Shown here piece by piece: positions 1-7,865 of a stretch of DNA of 44,628 bases. Under the pieces are notes generated by a model. The model was not told the DNA's origin. It was given only the letters and a program-made list of their open reading frames with translations, and made no database searches. This DNA is from Candidatus Omnitrophota bacterium (lineage in GTDB: Bacteria; Omnitrophota; Gorgyraeia; Gorgyraeales; Gorgyraeaceae), in assembly GCA_018814825.1 (NCBI GenBank), contig JAHIYJ010000060.1, positions 1 to 44,628 on the forward strand. Direction: 5' to 3'. The translations under genes were made by a program, and so were the position numbers. Numbering within the stretch: position 1 is the first letter of the stretch; every line of letters begins with the position of its first letter.

Positions 1-150
1 AATGAGTTTCTGCTTGCCCGTGAAAAACGGATGACACTTAGAACATATCTCCACGCGTATATTCTGCCTCGTCGAACGGGTATGTATGACCTCGCCGCAC
101 GCGCAGACAATAGTCGTCTCCTTGTAATTAGGGTGAATTTTTTCTTTCAT
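1..150 (-). CDS. rpmE: Ribosomal protein L31 (3' end cut by window edge)
   Basis: The first 50 residues of the large-subunit protein bL31 are visible; the rest lies beyond the window. The start [12 protein letters not shown] is typical of the family. Cysteines occur as CAC and CSKC (VCACGE, then [11 protein letters not shown]), which is the zinc-binding (C+) form of L31 rather than the zinc-free paralogue. A good ribosome binding site (GGAGG, 157-161) precedes the ATG at 148-150. It is the last visible gene of the polA-coaE-rho-rpmE run, 17 bases after the rho stop. A rho-rpmE order is common in bacteria. It is partial only because of the window boundary. Confidence 0.95.
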   Translation of the reverse strand, partial: MKEKIHPNYKETTIVCACGEVIHTRSTRQNIRVEICSKCHPFFTGKQKLI

Positions 151-167
151 GATAAACCTCCTATCAT

Positions 168-1433
168 TTACTGGTTCATGCTCTCCAAAAACTCTTCGTT
201 TGTCTTGGTCTTCGCCAGCTTCTGGAGCAAGAGTTCCATGGCCTCGACGCTGTTAAGCTCGCTCAGGACCTTCCTTAATATCCATATCCTCTGGAGTTCT
301 TTTTCATCCAAGAGGAGCTCCTCTTTTCTCGTATTGGACCTCTTTATGTCAATGGCCGGGTATACCCTTCTCTGAAAAAGGTTCCTGTCGAGCTGGGTCT
401 CCATGTTGCCTGTACCCTTAAATTCCTCAAATATGACCTCGTCCATACGGCTCCCAGTGTCGACGAGCGCGGTAGCGATAATGGTCAGGCTTCCGCCCTC
501 TTCTATGTTCCTGGCCGCGCCAAAGAACCTCTTCGGCTTATGGAGCGCGTTTGAGTCCACGCCGCCAGACAGTATCTTGCCCGAATGCGGGACTACTGCG
601 TTATAGGCCCGGGCGAGCCTGGTGATGCTGTCCAGGAGGATAACGACGTCTTTCTTGTGCTCGACCAGCCTTTTGGCCTTTTCCAGCACCATTTCAGAGA
701 CCTGGACGTGTCTTTCGGCGGGCTCATCAAAGGTGGAGCTTATGACTTCGCCCTTGACAGTCCGCTGCATATCAGTGACCTCTTCAGGCCGTTCATCGAT
801 AAGGAGCACCATGATTATGACCTCCGGGTAATTTTCAGTTATGCTGTTCGCCACCTTCTGCATGATAATAGTCTTGCCGCTGTAAGGAGGCGCCACTATC
901 ATGCCTCTCTGGCCTTTTCCTATAGGCGTCAGGAGGTCCATAACGCGGGCCGTCAGGTCACTCTTTTTGGTTTCCAGCTTGTATCTCTGATTGGGATAAA
1001 GGGGCGTCAGGTTGTCAAACAGTATCTTGTCTTTAGCCGCTTCAGGACTCTCGAAATTTACAGCTTCCACTTTAAGGAGCGCGAAATATTTTTCGCCCTC
1101 TTTAGGCGGCCTTATCTGCCCGCTTACAGTATCACCCGTGCGCAACGCGAACTTTTTAATCTGTGAGGGCGAGATATATATGTCATCGGGGCATGGGAGA
1201 TAGTTATAATTTGGCGAACGCAAAAACCCGAAACCATCAGGCAGCACCTCCAGGACACCCTCCCCGAATATAAGGCCGGCTCGCTCAGTCTGGGCCTGAA
1301 GAATCTTGAATATAAGATCCTGTTTTTTTAAACTGCTGACTCCGTTCACGTTCATCTCCCGGGCGATTTTATTCAGCTCCGATATCTTGATAGATTTTAA
1401 TTTTTCAATGTCAAGTTTTTGACTTACAATCAT
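168..1433 (-). CDS. rho: Transcription termination factor Rho
   Basis: Hexameric RNA-dependent ATPase that pulls RNA from RNA polymerase at factor-dependent terminators. At 421 residues it has the usual size. The Rho N-terminal helical domain covers about residues 8-50, followed by the cold-shock-like RNA-binding domain (about 52-125, with the GFGFLRSP motif). The RecA-type ATPase core has a Walker A of APPYSGKT (181-188) and a Walker B ending at D268 ([16 protein letters not shown]). The secondary RNA-binding loop is [21 protein letters not shown]-like, around 289-309. The P-loop has Tyr-Ser where many Rho proteins have Lys-Ala. Its ATG overlaps the coaE stop (ATGA), which implies translational coupling. 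Confidence 0.97.
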   Translation of the reverse strand: MIVSQKLDIEKLKSIKISELNKIAREMNVNGVSSLKKQDLIFKILQAQTERAGLIFGEGVLEVLPDGFGFLRSPNYNYLPCPDDIYISPSQIKKFALRTGDTVSGQIRPPKEGEKYFALLKVEAVNFESPEAAKDKILFDNLTPLYPNQRYKLETKKSDLTARVMDLLTPIGKGQRGMIVAPPYSGKTIIMQKVANSITENYPEVIIMVLLIDERPEEVTDMQRTVKGEVISSTFDEPAERHVQVSEMVLEKAKRLVEHKKDVVILLDSITRLARAYNAVVPHSGKILSGGVDSNALHKPKRFFGAARNIEEGGSLTIIATALVDTGSRMDEVIFEEFKGTGNMETQLDRNLFQRRVYPAIDIKRSNTRKEELLLDEKELQRIWILRKVLSELNSVEAMELLLQKLAKTKTNEEFLESMNQ

Positions 1434-2029
1434 AAGCCCCCCCTACGCCTCCTAAATTGCTTCCAGATTTTTTTAACCTGGGTTCTTGTTTCGTTTTTTG
1501 AACCACTGTTATCTATAACAAAATCCGCGAACGCCAGCTTTTTTTTCAACGGCGCCTGCGAACGTAGTCTTTTTAACACGGCCTTTTTTGTCATGCCCTT
1601 TGCCCTCATTAACCTGTCTATCTGTTTAGCCCTTTCAGATCTAACCACTACCAGGCTATCCAGCTTCTTATAAAAACCTGACTCGATAAGCAGCGCCCCT
1701 TCGACTACGACCGGAGCAGTGGTTTTCCAGCGGAAGATAAGCCTTTCTATTTCTTTTATAGTCTCAGGGTGTACGAGCCTGTTCAGCAGCCTGAGCTTTG
1801 AGGCATTATCGAAAACGATATCCGCCAGCTTTACCCTGTCTATGGACTTATCCGCCCTGACTATATCCTCGCCGAAGTGCCTTATTATTTTTTTATAGAC
1901 TGCCTTACCCGGCAGCATAAGCTTACGACAGACTATGTCCGCGTCGATTACGCGCGAGCCCATAGAACCGAACATCCTAGACGCGGTGGTCTTGCCGCTG
2001 CCAAAACTGCCTGTAACGCCTATAATCAT
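1430..2029 (-). CDS. coaE: Dephospho-CoA kinase
   Basis: Phosphorylates the 3' hydroxyl of dephospho-CoA, the last step of coenzyme A synthesis, in the cytoplasm. At 199 residues it has the usual length. It opens with the P-loop GSFGSGKT (residues 7-14). The CoaE signature [11 protein letters not shown] follows, then the lid region ([21 protein letters not shown]) and the HPETIKEIE helix. The C-terminal [11 protein letters not shown] is the conserved end of the family. It overlaps polA upstream and rho downstream by four bases each. PolA-CoaE adjacency is frequent in bacteria. Confidence 0.96.
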   Translation of the reverse strand: MIIGVTGSFGSGKTTASRMFGSMGSRVIDADIVCRKLMLPGKAVYKKIIRHFGEDIVRADKSIDRVKLADIVFDNASKLRLLNRLVHPETIKEIERLIFRWKTTAPVVVEGALLIESGFYKKLDSLVVVRSERAKQIDRLMRAKGMTKKAVLKRLRSQAPLKKKLAFADFVIDNSGSKNETRTQVKKIWKQFRRRRGGL

Positions 2030-4716
2030 TCCGCCTCCAGCCAGTTCTTCCCGGACTTCACACTCACCTCTACTGGCACGCGAAGCTTCACGGCGCCTTC
2101 CATCTTTTCCTTGATCATCTTGATCATTGTCTTAAGCTCCTTCTCAGGGACCTCGAACACGAGCTCATCGTGCACCTGCAATATCATCTTTGAGGAAAAA
2201 CTTTTCTCCGCCATCTCCTTATGTATGTTTATCATCGCTATCTTTATAAGATCCGCGGCCGAGCCCTGTATCGGGGCGTTAATGGCTATCCTCTCGGCCT
2301 GCTGTTGTTCTCTCATACTTCCGGCGGTTATCTCGGGTATATACCTCCGCCTGTTAAAAAGCGTCGTCACGTAACCCAGATCCCTGGCTTCTTCCACGGT
2401 GTCCTCCATGTACAGCTTCACGCGCGGATATCTTTCAAAATAAGAATCTATGAATCTCTGCGCGCTGGCGGGATCAATGGAAAGGCCTCTCGAAAGCCCG
2501 AACGCGCTTATCCCGTAGACTATCCCGAAATTCACGGTCTTTGCGCTGGAACGCTGTTCCGGGGTGACGTCCTTTTCATCCACGTCAAAGATCAAAGACG
2601 CCGTGTGGGTATGGACATCCAGGCCTCTTTCAAACGCCTTTAAGAGCTCCTCGTCTTTGGACAGGTGCGTCAGTATCCTTAATTCTATCTGTGAGTAATC
2701 AGCCGATACTATCAGGTTGCCTTTTTCTCCTATAAAGGCCTTTCGTATCTCCCTGCCCCGAGGAGTCTTTACCGGGACATTCTGCAGGTTAGGCTTACTT
2801 GACGAAAGCCTGCCGGTAGCGGCTATCGTCTGGTTGAATGAAGTATGCAGCCTGCCGGTCTTTTCATTGACAAGTTCAGGCAGGGCGTCTATATAAGTCG
2901 ATTTTAACTTTGAAAGTTCCCTGTACATGAGCAGCTCTTTTGGCAGTGGATGAACAAAGGCCAGCCTCTCCAGGACGCCCACGTCCGTGGAAAACCCGGT
3001 CTTGGTCTTTTTCACGACCGGCAGTTTCAGTTTTTCAAAAAGCACCCCGCTCAGCTGCTTGGGGGAATTTATATTGAATTTGGTACCCGCCATTTTATAT
3101 ATATTCTCTACAATAACCTCCAGCTCCCTAGTTACTTCCTTTGACATGTCTTTTAGAAGTTTAACGTCTATCTTTACGCCCGATAACTCCATATCCGAAA
3201 GCACGTCAATCAGAGGCAGTTCTATTTCCGTGAAAAGCCTGTCCAGCTCTTTTTCAAAAAGATCCTTCTCGAGGATCCGTTTCAGCCTCAGGGTAATATC
3301 GCTGTCCTCGCAGGAGTATTCCGAAATCCTGTCCAGCGGCACCTCACTCATATTCACGCGCTTTTTGCCGGTGCCCAGAAGGTCATCCGCGGATATCATC
3401 TTATGGTCAAGCCTTTCGAACGCCAGGTCATCAAGGTTGTGGTTAAACTTTGAGGGATTTAATAAATAAGACGCTATCATGGTGTCAAACTCTATGCCCT
3501 TCAGGTCTACACCCTGATTTGACAGGATTAATTTCTCGTATTTTATATTCTGCCCTATCTTCTTTATCTTCTCATCTTCCATGATCCCCTTGAGCTCTTC
3601 AAATGCGTACCCTGATTCAACCCCTTCAGCCTGGAGCCTGGAGCCTGGAGCCTTACTGGCGAGCGCCACATAATAAGCCTTGCCCTCCTCCCAGCAAAAC
3701 GAAATACCTACAGGTACGGCGTCCAGCGGGTTTTCGCTGGTTGTCTCAAAATCAAATACAAACTCTTTTTGTTTTTTAAGCTCTCTCAGGAAGCCTTCGA
3801 AACCTTTTTTGTCGCTTATGGTCCTGTAACACGCCCCTGAGCGTAAACCAGGGCCCTCAGGAGCAGCTTCTCTTGCCAGCACTTTAAAATCCAGGTCCTT
3901 GAATATCCTGACCAACCTATCCTGATCCGGACCCTTTAGGCGCATAGAGCCGAGCTCAACTTCAATTGGCACGGAATCATCTACGGTAGCGAGCTGTTTT
4001 GACAAACGGGCTATCTCTTCCTGATCCGCCAGCATCTTTCTCCTTGCCTCGCTCTTTACTTTGTCAAGATTCCTGTACAGGTTCTCTATGTTCTTAAAAT
4101 CCTTTATCAGCTCTATGGCTGTTTTTTCGCCTATCCCGCGGACCCCCGGTATATTGTCACTGGCGTCTCCGGACAAGGCCATGAGATCCGCCATGTTACC
4201 CGGGCCGAGCCCCGAAAACCTGCTTATCACTGCATCCCTGTCGTATACAAACCCCTCTTTGTGCGTGCTGTAGATCTTTATGTTATCGTCAACCAGCTGC
4301 AGGGCATCCTTATCTCCCGTGACAATATAAACTTCCACACCCTCTTTAGCCATTTTCCTGGCCGCTGTCGCCAGTATATCATCCGCCTCAAATCCCTCTT
4401 TCTCGAATATAGGTATATTGTAGGCCGAGACCACCTCTTTTATTAAAGGCATCTGGGAAACGAGGTTATCGGGCATGGGTTTTCTCTTTATCTTGTATTC
4501 CTTGAACTTCTTATGCCTGAAGGTCGGGCCTTTGAGGTCAAAAGTTATGCCTATATAGTCCGGTTTTTCCGACGTGAGCAGTTTTTTCAGCATAAGAATG
4601 AACCCGTATACGGCGTTTGTCGGCTGACCTTTGGAATTCTTCAGGTCCTTTATGGCGTAATACGCTCTGTAACAATAGGAATTTCCGTCTATTAAAAACA
4701 GTCTTTCTTTTTTCAT
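2026..4716 (-). CDS. polA: DNA polymerase I
   Basis: Repair and Okazaki-fragment polymerase, 896 residues, with all three classical domains. The 5'-3' exonuclease domain occupies about residues 1-285 (FLIDGNSYCYRAYYA, EADDILAT, GDASDNIPGVRGIGEKTA). The 3'-5' exonuclease domain lies at about 300-480 and the polymerase domain at 490-896. Polymerase motif A is DYSQIELR (673-680), motif B is KTVNFGIVYG (726-735) and motif C is VHDE (848-851). Exonuclease motif I keeps D322 and E324, and motif III keeps Y467 and D471. The motif II aspartate is replaced by glutamate (KYE, E394). A low-complexity insert (about 355-366) is encoded by a heptanucleotide repeat. It is the first gene of the polA-coaE-rho-rpmE operon. 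Confidence 0.97.
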   Translation of the reverse strand: MKKERLFLIDGNSYCYRAYYAIKDLKNSKGQPTNAVYGFILMLKKLLTSEKPDYIGITFDLKGPTFRHKKFKEYKIKRKPMPDNLVSQMPLIKEVVSAYNIPIFEKEGFEADDILATAARKMAKEGVEVYIVTGDKDALQLVDDNIKIYSTHKEGFVYDRDAVISRFSGLGPGNMADLMALSGDASDNIPGVRGIGEKTAIELIKDFKNIENLYRNLDKVKSEARRKMLADQEEIARLSKQLATVDDSVPIEVELGSMRLKGPDQDRLVRIFKDLDFKVLAREAAPEGPGLRSGACYRTISDKKGFEGFLRELKKQKEFVFDFETTSENPLDAVPVGISFCWEEGKAYYVALASKAPGSRLQAEGVESGYAFEELKGIMEDEKIKKIGQNIKYEKLILSNQGVDLKGIEFDTMIASYLLNPSKFNHNLDDLAFERLDHKMISADDLLGTGKKRVNMSEVPLDRISEYSCEDSDITLRLKRILEKDLFEKELDRLFTEIELPLIDVLSDMELSGVKIDVKLLKDMSKEVTRELEVIVENIYKMAGTKFNINSPKQLSGVLFEKLKLPVVKKTKTGFSTDVGVLERLAFVHPLPKELLMYRELSKLKSTYIDALPELVNEKTGRLHTSFNQTIAATGRLSSSKPNLQNVPVKTPRGREIRKAFIGEKGNLIVSADYSQIELRILTHLSKDEELLKAFERGLDVHTHTASLIFDVDEKDVTPEQRSSAKTVNFGIVYGISAFGLSRGLSIDPASAQRFIDSYFERYPRVKLYMEDTVEEARDLGYVTTLFNRRRYIPEITAGSMREQQQAERIAINAPIQGSAADLIKIAMINIHKEMAEKSFSSKMILQVHDELVFEVPEKELKTMIKMIKEKMEGAVKLRVPVEVSVKSGKNWLEAE
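3629..3656 (-). repeat. In-frame heptanucleotide repeat inside polA
   Basis: Three perfect copies and one degenerate copy of the 7-base unit GCCTGGA (plus strand). On the coding strand they are read in frame as KAPGSRLQAEG, within the 3'-5' exonuclease domain between exo motifs I and II. The same type of repeat, differing by one base per unit (GCCTTGA), occurs inside leuC and, in degenerate form, tsaD. Confidence 0.85.
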
Positions 4717-4813
4717 AGTTTGTCAGGGCTGGTAATCATCTAAAATTTTTATGATATTTTCTAACGGGGTGCATGGTGTTTTTCAGGGATACTGTAAAAA
4801 ATGGAAGGGAAAA

Positions 4814-5914
4814 TTATTCCGGCAATATGTTCAATATCGCCTCAAATTCTTTCCTCGCGCCTGAAAAATTATTATCGCGATAACGCATCAGGCCTTCGTT
4901 ATAATGATCCTTTATCCTCTCCTCCTTCATTTTGTTTTTTATGGACTCTTCCAGATTAAGCAGGTCGGCGTCGTCCGGATGCTCTCTCTTTGCGGACCTT
5001 ATTGTGTCGAGCGCCCTGGAATACTCTCCTTTTTCAAAATAACTGTTTGCCTTAACATAATAGCTCTGGGAGCCGGGATCCGATCTAGGTTTTCTCTCCA
5101 CTGTCTCTTTCCGCTCAGCCATCGGCGGGACATTCCTGCCCTGCTCCTGCCTTAACCTCTCTTCGGCCAGCCTGAGCGATTCCCGCAGCTCTCTGTCTAT
5201 GTCTGACTCTTTCGACTTTGGGGCCTGTTTCTGCCTAGGCCTCCCCCTGGAAACCTTCTTGGGCTTCTCGCCGAGCAATGTCCATTCTTCCGAAAGCTCC
5301 TTTGTCTTTTTAACCCTGGCCGGCCTTTCGGTTTTTCTTTTTTTAGTCTCTTTCGCCGGAGGAGTCACGAACTCTGACTTTTTCCTCGAAACATCCTCTT
5401 CTATTTTAGATGGGGGCTTCGCCGCGGGCGTTTTCCTGGTATCTTTTTTCTCGAGCAACCCGATTTTTTCAAGCCTCTGCCTGGCTTCCTGTGTCCAAGG
5501 ATCCTGCGGGGTGCCGAGCTTATAGCGCCTCATCCAGTGAAACGCGGCCTTCTCAAGTTCACCTTTTCTCTCATAAAGAAGAGCCAGGTTGGTATGGGCC
5601 TTGGCGTAATTACCGTCTATCGATATTGCCTTCTGGTACTCGACCTCAGCGCGGTCAAGCCAGCCCTTTGTCTCAAAAAGAATTCCCAGGTCATTATGTG
5701 GGGCAGCGTAGTTCGGATCAAGGCTCGCGGCCTTCTGATACCATGAGATAGCCTGGTCGATTTCGCCTATCTGCTGGACTTTATGACCTTGATCGCGATA
5801 TGATTCAGCATCTTCCTTAAGCTCGGCTGCGTATATATATTTGGTATTTATTACAAAGATAAGAGCTATTAAAACAAGGGTGATTACAAACCACTGTGAA
5901 AAATGTTTTCGCAT
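4814..5914 (-). CDS. TPR-repeat protein with N-terminal membrane segment
   Basis: A 366-residue protein with a hydrophobic N-terminal helix (signal peptide or anchor) followed by three TPR units (about residues 35-140: YQKAASLDPNYAAPHNDLG, YQKAISIDGNYAKAHTNLA). Next comes a long, strongly basic, Lys/Arg/Pro-rich linker (about 155-265) and a second TPR block to the end (SYFEKGEYSRALDTI, LMRYRDNNFSGARKEFEAI). Probably a periplasmic or membrane-tethered scaffold; no enzyme motif is seen. I chose the ATG at 5914 over the one at 5926 because a GGAG lies six bases upstream of it. The 5926 codon would fall almost at the transcription start predicted from the nearby promoter. It is a separate transcription unit upstream of polA. 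Confidence 0.85.
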   Translation of the reverse strand: MRKHFSQWFVITLVLIALIFVINTKYIYAAELKEDAESYRDQGHKVQQIGEIDQAISWYQKAASLDPNYAAPHNDLGILFETKGWLDRAEVEYQKAISIDGNYAKAHTNLALLYERKGELEKAAFHWMRRYKLGTPQDPWTQEARQRLEKIGLLEKKDTRKTPAAKPPSKIEEDVSRKKSEFVTPPAKETKKRKTERPARVKKTKELSEEWTLLGEKPKKVSRGRPRQKQAPKSKESDIDRELRESLRLAEERLRQEQGRNVPPMAERKETVERKPRSDPGSQSYYVKANSYFEKGEYSRALDTIRSAKREHPDDADLLNLEESIKNKMKEERIKDHYNEGLMRYRDNNFSGARKEFEAILNILPE

Positions 5915-5934
5915 TAATGGCTCCATTTTTTATA

Positions 5935-5963
5935 AGTGTATCATATCAAGATTGTTGCGTCAA
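5935..5963 (-). promoter_or_regulatory. Predicted sigma-70-type promoter for the TPR gene
   Basis: On the minus strand, TTGACG (5958-5963) and TACACT (5935-5940) are separated by exactly 17 bases. Transcription would start near 5928, about 14 bases before the ATG at 5914, giving a short leader with its GGAG site. Confidence 0.6.
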
Positions 5964-5976
5964 GAAAAATCTCGGA

Positions 5977-6020
5977 GGTTGCTGAAAAAGTGGTAGTCGC
6001 AGGCTTTAGCCTGCGCAACC
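5977..6020. repeat. REP-like palindrome (CGCAGGCT/AGCCTGCG)
   Basis: CGCAGGCTTTAGCCTGCG (5998-6015) is a perfect 8-bp stem with a two-base TT loop. It is enclosed by an outer pair GGTTGC (5977-5982) and GCAACC (6015-6020). It lies between the propeller gene stop and the TPR gene promoter. The form is that of a dispersed intergenic palindrome. A terminator role is possible, but there is no U tract. Confidence 0.6.
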
Positions 6021-6053
6021 TAGCTGGGCCAAGACGTGGAGACAGCGGAAATA

Positions 6054-7565
6054 TTATTTATCTAAGTCTTTTGAGAATTGACCGCCGGTCATGGCGTCAA
6101 GATCTGCTGTGAGCTCATCGATCCTCAGTCTTTTTTCTATCTTTTCTCTGGCGGTGCTGGGAGGAGAAAAATGTTTTTCAATCAACAGCCTGCGCCGCTC
6201 AAAATAGGTCCTAGTGACCTCATCGAGTATATCATCCCTCAACTGCACCATGAGACGGCTGCGTGTATCTATCGATGTCTGATCAGTGCTCCAGATTAAA
6301 TCACCCAGATCCCAGCTCATCGTAACATCCCATGTTATGACATCATCGCCTGTCTGCAAGACATCAGGATTCTGCCCTGCATCCCAGTGATAAAGATCCG
6401 TGACGTATCGATCCAGGCCTAGAGAGACATCAGGAAGAAGGGCCTTGCGTCTGGCATCCTCCCTCCACTTCTTTATTTTATCAGGGTGGACCTCTGCGTA
6501 GTCAATAGCGGCTTCCTGCACATCTCTGATGCTCGGTTCATGCGCGAATTGTCCGAGGATATTTTCTTCCTCGCTCCCTTTGTCATTGCGAGCAACTGAA
6601 ATGACATTATTATTAAATCGGGATCTATACAAACCTTTATTCGTAGCCACCCAGATATTGCCTTTATTGTCCGAGGCTATTGAATTTGCTTTATCACCGG
6701 CTACGCCTTTATACAGCGCTCTCCATGCCTTATCCTTGTCGCTAAAAATAAAGATCCCATTGTCAGTGGCGGCAAAAAGATTATCTTTATATAAAAGACG
6801 ATTTACTTTTTGAGAAATGAGACCGCCTGATGGGAAACTTTTCCAGCTATCCCCTCCATCCTCACTTACAAATATTCCCGTGTCAGTTGCAATGAATAAT
6901 GAGTTTTGCTCGGACATCATACTGTTGACTGGTTTTTCTGCAATAACTGCCGTATCTACTGTATCGCTGTCATATTCTACATCCTCCATGGATGTCACAA
7001 GCACTCTTTTCCATCTGTCTCGGGCGCCTTTATACACGCCTTTTTCTGCCGCAAGAAATATATCTTTGCCGTGAAATGTAATCCATCTTACGCTCAGGTT
7101 TCCTGCCTCTCCAGAGTCCTTTTCCCACGTTGCTCCATTATCATTGCTGAGAAAAAGTCCGGCCTTTGTTCCAATATATATAATGCCATCTTGCGAAAAT
7201 GCTATATGCTGTGCGCCATTCTCCTCTGTGCCAATGCCCTTGAAGATCCTTTTCCATGCGGATCGGCCATCCGAGCTCCTGAACACACCTTTTTCCGTAC
7301 AGACAAAAAGGTCTTGCTCAGAAATGCTGATAAAACTAATAATATTGCCATCACCTCTTGCAGAAAACACTACCCTCCATGTCTCACCATAATCCTCGCT
7401 CCTGTACAACCTCTTCTCCGACGATGCGTAAATAACCCCTTCTTCAATAATCACCTCCTTAATATCAGATTCCTTAATACCGCTCACCGGCTGCCAGACC
7501 TCACTAGCAACGGCAATACCTACAATAAAAAAACTCAACACCAACAACGAAACAGCACGCTTCAT
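6054..7565 (-). CDS. Exported beta-propeller (BNR/YCF48-like) protein with conserved C-terminal domain
   Basis: Residues 1-20 form a clear signal peptide (MKRAVSLLVLSFFIVGIAVA, then SEV). Residues about 25-320 are propeller blades with repeated BNR-type turns (YRSEDYGETWR, FLSNDNGATWE, FVSEDGGDSWK) and GIYAS/GLFLS-type strands. They probably make one seven-bladed propeller outside the cytoplasm. Residues about 340-500 form a different domain with a helical start (RDVQEAAIDYAEV), a strand-like Trp/Asp-rich middle (WDVTMSWDLGDLIWS) and a charged helix (YFERRRLLIE). I cannot name this domain; a relation to outer-membrane proteins is possible. GGAGG precedes the ATG. A decayed second copy lies at 15391-15549. 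Confidence 0.8.
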   Translation of the reverse strand: MKRAVSLLVLSFFIVGIAVASEVWQPVSGIKESDIKEVIIEEGVIYASSEKRLYRSEDYGETWRVVFSARGDGNIISFISISEQDLFVCTEKGVFRSSDGRSAWKRIFKGIGTEENGAQHIAFSQDGIIYIGTKAGLFLSNDNGATWEKDSGEAGNLSVRWITFHGKDIFLAAEKGVYKGARDRWKRVLVTSMEDVEYDSDTVDTAVIAEKPVNSMMSEQNSLFIATDTGIFVSEDGGDSWKSFPSGGLISQKVNRLLYKDNLFAATDNGIFIFSDKDKAWRALYKGVAGDKANSIASDNKGNIWVATNKGLYRSRFNNNVISVARNDKGSEEENILGQFAHEPSIRDVQEAAIDYAEVHPDKIKKWREDARRKALLPDVSLGLDRYVTDLYHWDAGQNPDVLQTGDDVITWDVTMSWDLGDLIWSTDQTSIDTRSRLMVQLRDDILDEVTRTYFERRRLLIEKHFSPPSTAREKIEKRLRIDELTADLDAMTGGQFSKDLDK

Positions 7566-7865
7566 AAAACCTCCAAATGTTCCCTCTCCCCTCTGGGGAG
7601 AGAGTTAGGCCTGCCCCGTACCCGAGCGAAGCGAGTGGTACGGGGGTGAGGGGAATTTGCTTCACTAATATATAGACACAGAAACACGGGGATTTCTTTC
7701 AAGAATCTTTTCAAGAGAAGGAATTTTTAGAATGATTAACAAGACAGGCTTCAGTTTACTACATAATCTGGGAAGTAATCAATAGACTGACGGACAGGAA
7801 ATTATGACTAATCTTTCAAGGGTCAAAAAATGGGCGCTGTCCCCAATTTTTCAATTTTCCAGGTA
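7566..7865. repeat. 300-base gene-free spacer with stacked palindromes
   Basis: No coding region is seen here. CTCTCCCC/GGGGAGAG (7584-7602) and CCCCGTACC/GGTACGGGG (7614-7622 and 7637-7645, loop containing GAGCGAAGCGA) form two adjacent hairpins. The CCCCGTACC arm recurs in the element at 37309-37410. Near the end of the kinase gene, GGGCGCTGTCCCC (about 7830-7842) lies in an AT-rich setting. It could serve as a weak terminator or be another dispersed repeat. The remaining AT-rich bases show nothing I recognise. Confidence 0.6.

Noticed and set aside
585-1166. Long plus-strand open frame of 193 codons opposite rho.
   Set aside because: Antisense shadow of a conserved gene; no family resemblance and no ribosome site. 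The same applies to the plus-strand frames opposite polA, the ATPases, mfd and the HD-GYP gene.
7820-7865. GGGGACAGCGCCC-like words near the kinase gene end as a mark of a REP-associated transposase.
   Set aside because: Only one weak instance, and no transposase gene or partner repeat is visible.
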